A stretch of 5,013 nucleotides of DNA from Limisphaerales bacterium (GTDB taxonomy: Bacteria > Verrucomicrobiota > Verrucomicrobiia > Limisphaerales > UBA11358): positions 1 to 5,013 of the forward strand of contig DMQW01000299.1 of NCBI GenBank assembly GCA_003455565.1, written 5' to 3'. How positions within the stretch are numbered: the first letter of the stretch is position 1; the number at the start of each line of letters is the position of its first letter. Below, piece by piece: positions 1 to 5,013 of the stretch. Position numbers and translations under genes: made by a program. The notes under the pieces were generated by a model, which searched no databases, was not told where the DNA came from, and saw only the letters and a program-made list of their open reading frames with translations.

Positions 1-2
1 TG

Positions 3-146
3 CCCGACGGCCACACGGCGCAATTTTCCACGCCGACAAATTTCATCGGACGCGGAAGTTTCAACTTCGTTGTCGCTGGCAATGACGGCACGCGCATGAC
101 CAACACCGTCGGGCTGGTGATTTCCGCGATTCCGCCGCCGCAGGAT
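3..146 (+). other. C-terminal part of an Ig/cadherin-like domain, plus Pro linker
   Basis: These 48 residues contain the pattern DGHTAQF.TP..F.G..SF.FVVAGNDG...NTV.LVIS, followed by a short Pro-rich linker (AIPPPQD). This is the usual last-strands signature of bacterial Ig-like or cadherin-like repeats (the 'DG..a.f.p...f.G..sF.y.v.D' style). Only the end of the domain is in the window, so its exact family cannot be decided. It shows that more domains lie upstream of the repeat modules. Confidence 0.55.
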
Positions 147-3143
147 TTGGTCTGGCACGGTGATGGCACGGCGAACATTTGGGACGTTGGAACCAACGTC
201 AATTGGCTGTATGGAACCAACCTGACAGTATTCAGCACCGGTGACACGGTGACGTTTGACGACTCCGGCTCGAACACTCCGGCCATCAATCTCAACGGCA
301 CGCTCAAACCTTCCAGCGTCACCGTGGCCGCCAGCCAAAATTATACTTTCTCCGGCAGCGGAGTCTTGAGCGGCGTGATGTCGTTGATCAAATCAGGTTC
401 CGGCACGCTGACTCTCAACACGGTCAACAATTACGGTGGCGGCACGGTTGTTTTAGGCGGCACAGTTGTGGTCGGCAACGGCGCGGACATCGGCGGTGGC
501 ACGCTTACTTTGGACGGCGGCGCGCTGACTTCAACTTACGGACCAACGACCACCTACAATCTCGGCGGCGTGGTGAATGTTCCGTCAACCGGTTCGCTAA
601 ACCTTTCGCCACGCATGAACCTCAACGGAATTTCCGGCAGCGGCGTGCTGAATCTGGCAGTTTCTGGAACCACATTTAATTATGAGAATTTGAACGGCTC
701 CGCTTACGGTGGTTTTGCCGGCACATTGAATGTCACCGGCACGGTGCCCGGCGCGCTGCTGACCGCGAACTTCAACGGCGGTGGTTTCGACGGCAATCTC
801 GCGGGAACGCTGCTCAATCTGGACAACGTGACGCTGCAAGGGCGTCACAATTCCAGCGGCAACACGCTGACCATCGGCGCGTTGAGCGGCACCGCCACGT
901 CGTCGCTCGGCGGCTCCGGTTACGCCGGCAACGAAACGATTGTGATTGGCGGACTCAATCTCAACACCACGTTCGCGGGCAGCATTGCCAACGGCGTCGC
1001 CATAACCACGGTCAGCAAAACCGGCACTGGCACGCTGACGTTGAACGGCACAAATAATTTTACCGGCGGGCTGACCATCAACAACGGCGGCATCACCGTC
1101 AATGGTTCCACCACCGCCGGCACGGTGAACGTTGTCGCCGGAACTCTCGGCGGCAGCGGCAGCATCGGCGGCCCGGTGACCTTGCAATCCAGCACTTCAC
1201 TCAAACCAGCGGGCATATTTACCATCACGGGAAACCTGACGTTGACCAGCGCCAAACTTTTCCTCGATCTTGCCAACGTCACGACGCCCGGCGGCGGCGG
1301 CAATGATTTGATTTCCATTTCTGGCGGCTCGTTGACTTTGAGCGGCGTCAGCACGATTTCCCCGAACTACCTTAACGGCGCTCTGACCAATGGCACTTAC
1401 ACGCTCATCAGCGGCGGCAGTTCCACCACTGGCAGCGCCGCGAATCTCGCTTGGAGCGGCCCAACCGGCGCGCGCCAGACCGTTTCACTCAACATGTCCA
1501 CGCCCGGCACGGTGCTGCTGAACGTGTCCGGTTCATTACCGGCTTCGCTCGTCTGGCAGGGAACGAATGGAAACAACTGGGATTTGACGACGACAAATTG
1601 GTTGAACGGCAGCGCGGCGGACAAGTTTTTCAACGTGGATTCCGTCATGTTCAACGACACTTCGACCAACGGAAGCGTAACCGTCATCAGCGTCGTGCAA
1701 TCGGGTTCCATCATCGTCAGCAACACGACGACGAGTTACACATTGTCCGGCGGCAACATCACGGGCGGCAGCTCGCTTTTCAAATATGGAACGGGTTTGT
1801 TGACCGTGAGCAGCAGCAACAGCTTCAGCGGCGGCACCGTCATCAATGGCGGCACCATCCTCTTTTCCAATGATGTTGCCAATGCCAGCGGACTCGGCAG
1901 CGGCGCAATCACATTGAACGGCGGCACGCTCACCATGTTTGACAGTGCCGCAACCGCGAACAATGCGGCTTGGAATTTGATCGTTCCCGCCAGTGCCAGC
2001 GGCAACTTGAACGCCGATTCCCGCTGCAATCTTTCCGGCAGCCTGACCGGCAGCGGCACGTTCAACTTCAACGTGCCGGGCACGCAGACCGCTCTCTTGG
2101 GCGATTGGTCGGCGTTTGCCGGCCGGATTAATGTCACCGGCGGCGGCGAGTTTCGCGTGTTGAATTTCTCCGGTTATCCCAACGCCGCACTCAATTTGTC
2201 CAATAATGTCACCGCTGACTTTCAAGGCGCGGTGGATCCGAACGGCACGACTTTGCAGCTCGGTGAATTGTCCGGCATCAGTTCGTCCAAACTTCTAGGC
2301 GGCTTCGCCACCAACGGAGAAGTTTTGACTTGGAACATCGGCGGGCTGAATACCGACGCGACTTTCGCCGGCCAGATTGCCGAGCAAAACATCAACGCGA
2401 TCACGGCGATCAACAAAACCGGCACCGGCACCTGGACACTCACCGGCAGCAACACTATCAGCGGCGGCATGACCGTCAGCGCGGGCACGTTGCAGGTCAA
2501 CAATCCGAACGGCAGCGCGACCGGCACCAACCAGGTTTTCGTCGCCACCAGCGCGACGTTGTCCGGCAGCGGCATCATCGGCGGCCTGACGGCGTTTGAC
2601 GACGGCGCAATTCTCGCGCCCGGCAACGGCATCGGCACGCTGACGATCAGCAATGAATTGGACTTGAGCGATCTGACCGCGTTGCAATTCGGTCTTGGAA
2701 CGAACAGCGACAAAGTGGTCGTGTCCGGCAATCTGGTTTTGGGCGGCCAGTTGAACCTCGCCGACGCCGGCGGATTTGGCACCGGCACTTACACCTTGTT
2801 CACTTACGGCGGCGCGTTGACTTTGGGCAATCTGACCGTCGCCGCCGCGCCTGCGGGTTTTATTTACGCCATCAGCACGAGCACGTCGGGACAAATCAAT
2901 CTCATCGTGACGCGTCCGCAATTCAACGCGGTCGGCTCCGGGACGGGTGGCTTGGTGATGAGCGGCTCCGGCGGTGCGCCGAACGGGATTTATTACGTTT
3001 TAAGTTCCACCAACATCGCCCTGCCGCTGAACCTGTGGACGCGCCTCGCCACGAACCAGTTTGATGCCAGCGGCATTTTCAATTTCACGAACGTGCTGAA
3101 CCTTGACACGCCGGAAAATTTTTATCAGTTGCAACTGCCGTGA
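3..3143 (+). CDS. Autotransporter-associated beta-strand repeat (PATR) protein, 5'-truncated by window edge
   Basis: The frame is open from the left edge to the TGA at 3141-3143. The ATG at 96 has in-frame coding sequence before it (PDGHTAQFSTPTNF...), so it is internal and the true start and any signal peptide lie outside the window. The visible 1,046 residues are rich in Gly, Thr, Ser and Asn, poor in Lys/Arg, and have a single Cys that I can see (in DSRCNLSG). Order of parts: tail of an Ig/cadherin-like domain, two homologous modules each starting LVW-(H/Q)-G and each carrying two PATR motifs (GTGTLTL..NN..GG..), then a 75-residue C-terminal module. PATR motifs are known from passenger regions of type V autotransporters and form right-handed beta-helix-like stalks. 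No C-terminal barrel and no PEP-CTERM tail is seen, so export must use another route. Role inferred: surface or secreted scaffold or adhesin. Family assignment is strong; biological function is unknown. It lies 38 bases upstream of the enzyme-like gene, in the same direction. Confidence 0.93.
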   Translation, partial: PDGHTAQFSTPTNFIGRGSFNFVVAGNDGTRMTNTVGLVISAIPPPQDLVWHGDGTANIWDVGTNVNWLYGTNLTVFSTGDTVTFDDSGSNTPAINLNGTLKPSSVTVAASQNYTFSGSGVLSGVMSLIKSGSGTLTLNTVNNYGGGTVVLGGTVVVGNGADIGGGTLTLDGGALTSTYGPTTTYNLGGVVNVPSTGSLNLSPRMNLNGISGSGVLNLAVSGTTFNYENLNGSAYGGFAGTLNVTGTVPGALLTANFNGGGFDGNLAGTLLNLDNVTLQGRHNSSGNTLTIGALSGTATSSLGGSGYAGNETIVIGGLNLNTTFAGSIANGVAITTVSKTGTGTLTLNGTNNFTGGLTINNGGITVNGSTTAGTVNVVAGTLGGSGSIGGPVTLQSSTSLKPAGIFTITGNLTLTSAKLFLDLANVTTPGGGGNDLISISGGSLTLSGVSTISPNYLNGALTNGTYTLISGGSSTTGSAANLAWSGPTGARQTVSLNMSTPGTVLLNVSGSLPASLVWQGTNGNNWDLTTTNWLNGSAADKFFNVDSVMFNDTSTNGSVTVISVVQSGSIIVSNTTTSYTLSGGNITGGSSLFKYGTGLLTVSSSNSFSGGTVINGGTILFSNDVANASGLGSGAITLNGGTLTMFDSAATANNAAWNLIVPASASGNLNADSRCNLSGSLTGSGTFNFNVPGTQTALLGDWSAFAGRINVTGGGEFRVLNFSGYPNAALNLSNNVTADFQGAVDPNGTTLQLGELSGISSSKLLGGFATNGEVLTWNIGGLNTDATFAGQIAEQNINAITAINKTGTGTWTLTGSNTISGGMTVSAGTLQVNNPNGSATGTNQVFVATSATLSGSGIIGGLTAFDDGAILAPGNGIGTLTISNELDLSDLTALQFGLGTNSDKVVVSGNLVLGGQLNLADAGGFGTGTYTLFTYGGALTLGNLTVAAAPAGFIYAISTSTSGQINLIVTRPQFNAVGSGTGGLVMSGSGGAPNGIYYVLSSTNIALPLNLWTRLATNQFDASGIFNFTNVLNLDTPENFYQLQLP
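393..485 (+). repeat. PATR motif 1 (module A)
   Basis: Encodes SGSGTLTLNTVNNYGGGTVV followed by LGGTVVVGNGA. It matches the autotransporter-associated beta-strand repeat pattern K.G.GTLTL.G.N.Y.GGT.V..GTL.V.N. It is the expected first motif of module A. Confidence 0.85.
1017..1112 (+). repeat. PATR motif 2 (module A)
   Basis: Encodes KTGTGTLTLNGTNNFTGGLT, then INNGGITVNGST. This is a near-canonical PATR motif, followed by the usual TLGGSGSIGG continuation that precedes the closing strands of the unit. Confidence 0.9.
1782..1874 (+). repeat. PATR motif 3 (module B)
   Basis: Encodes KYGTGLLTVSSSNSFSGGTV, then INGGTILFSND. It sits at the same relative position in module B as motif 1 does in module A. 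Confidence 0.87.
2415..2513 (+). repeat. PATR motif 4 (module B)
   Basis: Encodes KTGTGTWTLTGSNTISGGMT, then VSAGTLQVNNPNG. It is the counterpart of motif 2 and is followed by ATLSGSGIIGG and GAILAPGNGIGTL, the classical end of an autotransporter-type repeat unit. Confidence 0.9.
2916..3140 (+). other. 75-residue stereotyped C-terminal module of the PATR protein
   Basis: After the last beta-strand unit the protein ends with PQFNAVGSGTGGLVMSGSGG, then APNGIYYVLSSTNI, LWTRLATNQFDASG, FNFTN and a final ENFYQLQLP. From memory, the 'GG.PN..YYVL.STN..LPL..WT..ATN.FD..G.F.FTN......P..FY.LQLP' pattern is common at the C-termini of long verrucomicrobial surface proteins. It is neither a barrel nor a PEP-CTERM signal. 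A role in sorting or anchoring is possible but is only inference. Confidence 0.7.
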
Positions 3144-3181
3144 GGCGCATCAGGACCGGACGCAAATTTTTCCATTATCGA
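3144..3181 (+). other. 38-base intergenic spacer, no clear regulatory site
   Basis: The gap has no inverted repeat with a T-run that would mark a terminator. A good Shine-Dalgarno sequence is absent at the normal distance before the ATG at 3182: the nearest purine stretch (agga, 3152-3155) is about 26 bases upstream and the bases just before the start are AT-rich. This fits co-transcription of the two genes, with SD-independent initiation of the second. Confidence 0.6.
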
Positions 3182-3256
3182 ATGAACAAAAAAATCACCG
3201 TCATGCCCGCTGCACTTTTCATCGTCGCTTTGGGATTGGGCGCATCTTGTATGGCG
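3182..3256 (+). other. Signal peptide of the DUF4450-like protein
   Basis: Short basic n-region (NKK), hydrophobic core PAALFIVALGLGAS, and a possible signal peptidase I site after residue 25 (CMA|QVM). A Cys at residue 23 follows LGAS. The -3 residue is Gly, a poor lipobox match, so a lipoprotein is less likely but not excluded. The protein is expected in the periplasm or outside the cell. Confidence 0.75.
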
Positions 3257-5013
3257 CAAGTCATGCCAGCCACAATAAGCGCGACTGCCTTTCGACCGGA
3301 GTTGATTTATCACCCCAGAGGCAATTTTGAAAACCAGACCGCGCGGCCTTTGCGCTATTCCCCCGTCGGCACGGATTTTGTCATCACGAATGGCGCGGAA
3401 TTTTTCAACCGTCCGCTTTACTGCATGAATTCTGGCTTCCGCATTGACGGCGGCGACCAACCGGAATTCTCGCTCTATTTGCCGGGACGCGGCGGCAATT
3501 TGCGCTTTGGAATCAAAACTTCCGCCGGAGTAAAATGGCTGAACAACGCGAAGCAGATCATCACGCGTTATCGTCCCGGCTCGCTGCTTTACGCCATCCG
3601 CGATCCGCTGCTCGGCGACGGCAAATTGGATTTTACCGTGCTGCCATTGAGCGAAACGAAAGGCGTCATCGCGCGGGCAGAATTGCACGGCACGACCAGT
3701 TCCGTTGAACTCATTTTTGCGTTCGGCGGCGCGAATGGCATGAAAGGCAGTCGCAATGGTGACATCGGTTGCGAGCGCGAACCGGTCGCGAAATTTTTCC
3801 AACTGCGCCCCGACCAGTGCGCGGGCAATGAATTTTCCATCGCCACAAACACGTTCATTCTCCGCAGCAAGCCGGCGACGATTGCGGGCGTGGCGTCCGT
3901 TGGCGCAGAACTTGCCGTGGCCGACGCGAACCAGTGGGCGAAGCTCGGCGATTTGCTCGCGTCCACTCGTGGAACAAATAATTTGTCCGTGGTCGTTGGG
4001 CATATCGCGCTGCCGCAGGAGCAGCCGGTTTATCTCGCGTTGCAGCCGCTCGCGGAAAGTTCGCAAGCTGTGAATGCCGCCGGCTTGCCGAAATTATTTT
4101 CTGCCGCCGAGGAACATCGTCGCATGATTGCAGAAAGAGTTTTGGTCGAGACGCCCGATCCGTTCATCAATGCCGCCGCCGCTGCGCTGAACATCGCGGC
4201 GGACGCGGTTTGGGACGACAAGCAACAGGCGTTCATGCACGGCGCGGTCGCGTGGCGGACGCGGTTGCTCGGCTGGCGCGGACAATATGCGGGCGACGCG
4301 CTTGGCTGGCACGAACGCACGGCGGCGCACTTCACGGGCTTTGCGAAACAGCAGAACACAAGTCCGATTCCTGAAATCATCCCGCCCGCCGACGAACAGT
4401 TCAATCTCGCGCGCAACGAGGCCGCCATCCACTCCAACGGCGATATGTCGAAAAATCATTACGACATGAATCTCGTCGCTGTGGATGCGTTTTTCCGTCA
4501 CTTGCTTTGGACGGGCGACACAAATTACGCGCGCCAAATGTGGCCGGTGATTGAACGACATCTCGCATGGGAACGCAGACTTTTTCGTCGTGAATTTGGC
4601 GATGACAAACTGCCGCTTTACGAAGCCTACGCCGCGATCTGGGCGAGCGACGATTTGAATTACAACGGCGGCGGCACGGCGCATGCGAGCGCCTACAATT
4701 ATTTTGCGAACAAAATGGCCGCGCGCGTCGCAAAAATTCTCGGCGCAGACCCGGCGATTTACGAACGCGAAGCCGGTTTGATTTTGCGCGGCATGAATAA
4801 ATATCTCTGGCTCGCGGACGAAGGAAATTTTGCCGAGTGCAAGGATTTGCTCGGCCGGCAACTCGTGCATCCGAACTCCGGGCTTTGGACATTTTATCAC
4901 ACGATTGATTCCGAAGTACCGACGCCGCTGCAAGCCTGGCAGATGTCGCGCTGGATTGATGCGCACATCGCGCACATCCCGATTCAAATCGGCAATCGGC
5001 AATCGGCAATCGG
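3182..5013 (+). CDS. Secreted DUF4450-like protein, predicted six-hairpin glycosidase-like enzyme, 3'-truncated by window edge
   Basis: The frame is open from ATG 3182 to the right edge (610 codons plus two bases, no stop). The start is chosen because it begins with a signal peptide (MNKKITVMPAALFIVALGLG). Residues ~54-115 hold the stretch ARPLRYSPVGTDFVITNG, EFFNRPLY, FRIDGGDQPEFSLYLPGRGG and NLRFGI, which I recognise as the N-terminal signature of DUF4450 proteins. Residues ~45-290 look beta-rich. From ~325 on the chain is helical, with SNGDMSKNHYDMNL (418-431), MWPVIERHLAWER (453-465), LPLYEAYAAIWASDDLNYNG (477-496) and GGTAHASAYNYFANKMAA (497-514), resembling (alpha/alpha)6 hydrolases. 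Acidic residues E481, D490 and D491 are candidate active-site residues only. DUF4450 proteins are, as I recall, about 1,000 residues or more and lie in polysaccharide-use loci; the substrate is unknown. The last visible codons run into a 7-base tandem repeat that replaces expected family sequence. The family call is from memory of the motifs. Confidence 0.85.
   Translation, partial: MNKKITVMPAALFIVALGLGASCMAQVMPATISATAFRPELIYHPRGNFENQTARPLRYSPVGTDFVITNGAEFFNRPLYCMNSGFRIDGGDQPEFSLYLPGRGGNLRFGIKTSAGVKWLNNAKQIITRYRPGSLLYAIRDPLLGDGKLDFTVLPLSETKGVIARAELHGTTSSVELIFAFGGANGMKGSRNGDIGCEREPVAKFFQLRPDQCAGNEFSIATNTFILRSKPATIAGVASVGAELAVADANQWAKLGDLLASTRGTNNLSVVVGHIALPQEQPVYLALQPLAESSQAVNAAGLPKLFSAAEEHRRMIAERVLVETPDPFINAAAAALNIAADAVWDDKQQAFMHGAVAWRTRLLGWRGQYAGDALGWHERTAAHFTGFAKQQNTSPIPEIIPPADEQFNLARNEAAIHSNGDMSKNHYDMNLVAVDAFFRHLLWTGDTNYARQMWPVIERHLAWERRLFRREFGDDKLPLYEAYAAIWASDDLNYNGGGTAHASAYNYFANKMAARVAKILGADPAIYEREAGLILRGMNKYLWLADEGNFAECKDLLGRQLVHPNSGLWTFYHTIDSEVPTPLQAWQMSRWIDAHIAHIPIQIGNRQSAI
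4987..5013 (+). repeat. Heptanucleotide tandem repeat (aatcggc), 3.9 copies, running off the window
   Basis: Three perfect copies of aatcggc (4987-4993, 4994-5000, 5001-5007) and six bases of a fourth reach the right edge, so the true length is unknown. Because 7 is not a multiple of 3, the array reads as the same heptapeptide cycle (I-G-N-R-Q-S-A) in all three forward frames and has no stop in any. Copy-number changes would therefore shift the frame of whatever follows. It lies inside the open frame of the DUF4450-like gene. It could be a short tandem repeat of the kind that is dispersed in some genomes, or a contig-end artefact. Confidence 0.9.

Larger units (their letters stand above)
147..1547 (+). 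repeat. Tandem protein module A (467 residues)
   Basis: First copy of a long internal duplication. It starts LVWHGDGTANIWD..TNWL-like, continues through DTVTFDDSG, a first PATR motif, a spacer with NLNGISGSGVLNL and GGFAGTLNVTG, then IGGLNLNTTFAGSI, a second PATR motif, LGGSGSIGGPV, and ends TPGTVLLNVSG. Every landmark recurs in the same order in module B: LVWQGTNGNNWD, DSVMFNDTS, PATR, NLSGSLTGSGTFNF, AFAGRINVTG, IGGLNTDATFAGQI, PATR, LSGSGIIGGL, TSGQINLIV. The duplication is clear in protein but diverged, so it is not a recent DNA copy. Confidence 0.85.
1548..2915 (+). repeat. Tandem protein module B (about 456 residues)
   Basis: Second copy of the long module, beginning exactly 1,401 bases (467 codons) after module A. 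Its end region is closer to the standard autotransporter-repeat ending: GAILAPGNGIGTLTISN, then NSDKVVVSGNLVLGGQLNLA and FGTGTYTLFTYGG. The equivalent part of module A is more diverged (SLKPAGIFTITGNLTL, GNDLISISGGSLTLSG, NGTYTLISGGS). The boundary with the C-terminal module is placed after LIVTR by comparison with the end of module A and could be off by a few residues. Confidence 0.85.

Noticed and set aside
96..98. ATG at 96 as the start of the large repeat protein
   Set aside because: The same frame is open and codes for typical Ig-like domain sequence back to base 3. The ATG follows a DGTR segment in mid-domain and no signal peptide follows it.
597..2921. Several minus-strand and one out-of-frame plus-strand open frames within the repeat protein region
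   Set aside because: They shadow a gene with clear PATR repeats. Their translations are strings of Ala/Arg/Val/Pro or Gln/Arg/His that mirror repetitive GGC/ACC/AAC codons.
3173..3178. cattat as a possible -10 promoter box just before the enzyme start
   Set aside because: There is no matching -35 element at 16-18 bases upstream (tcagga is a poor match), and AT-rich hexamers of this kind arise by chance.
3103..3330. Plus-strand 75-codon open frame spanning the gene junction
   Set aside because: It overlaps the end of the repeat protein and the signal-peptide region of the enzyme in another frame, and has no recognisable features.
3125..4066. Long minus-strand open frame (313 codons) opposite the enzyme gene
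   Set aside because: It lies antisense to the well-supported + strand gene with signal peptide and family motifs. Its translation is Arg/Ala-rich with no recognisable domain, as expected from GC-rich codon use on the other strand.
4094..5002. Long minus-strand open frames (up to 302 codons) at the right end
   Set aside because: They are antisense to the same + strand frame, which continues through the right edge. They have no family motifs, and the frames overlap each other. Their initial residues (PIAD...) come only from the heptamer repeat read backwards.
1..5013. CRISPR array, phage or insertion-sequence remnants, tRNA/rRNA genes, riboswitch
   Set aside because: The repeats seen are protein-level repeats and one short heptamer array. 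No spaced direct repeats, transposase motifs, terminal inverted repeats or structured RNA were visible, and almost the whole window is accounted for by two coding frames.

Overview
The window is a bacterial, GC-rich stretch packed with protein-coding sequence on the + strand. It holds two large genes, both cut by the window edges, separated by only 38 bases. Composition and protein style suggest a member of the Verrucomicrobia/PVC group, possibly Pedosphaera- or Opitutus-like. The pointers are an autotransporter-associated beta-strand repeat protein without an outer-membrane barrel, a stereotyped Gly/Asn-rich C-terminal module ending in FYQLQLP, a start codon without a Shine-Dalgarno sequence, and a large secreted enzyme-like neighbour. 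This placement is inference; the window has no rRNA or marker gene.

Region 1 (3-3143) is the 3' part of a very large, probably exported or surface repeat protein. Its reading frame is open to the left edge, so the ATG at 96 is internal. The visible part has the end of an Ig/cadherin-like domain, two homologous tandem modules of about 467 and 456 residues (147-1547 and 1548-2915), each with two autotransporter-associated beta-strand repeat (PATR) motifs, and a 75-residue C-terminal module. Region 2 (3144-3181) is a short spacer with no visible terminator, promoter or ribosome binding site. Region 3 (3182 to the right edge) is a long open frame with an N-terminal signal peptide. It encodes the first 610 residues of a protein I recognise as DUF4450-like, with a beta-rich N-terminal half and an alpha-helical half resembling six-hairpin (alpha/alpha)6 glycosidases. 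It never reaches a stop in the window.

The spacing and shared direction suggest one transcription unit: a long adhesive or scaffold-like surface protein followed by a secreted, probably glycan-active enzyme. The substrate cannot be read from the sequence.

The oddest feature is at the right edge. A 7-base tandem repeat (aatcggc, almost four copies) lies inside the enzyme frame, where I would expect conserved family sequence to continue. It is either a real repeat insertion or an assembly/contig-end effect. I see no RNA genes, CRISPR array, insertion sequence, or convincing novel defence or mobile system.
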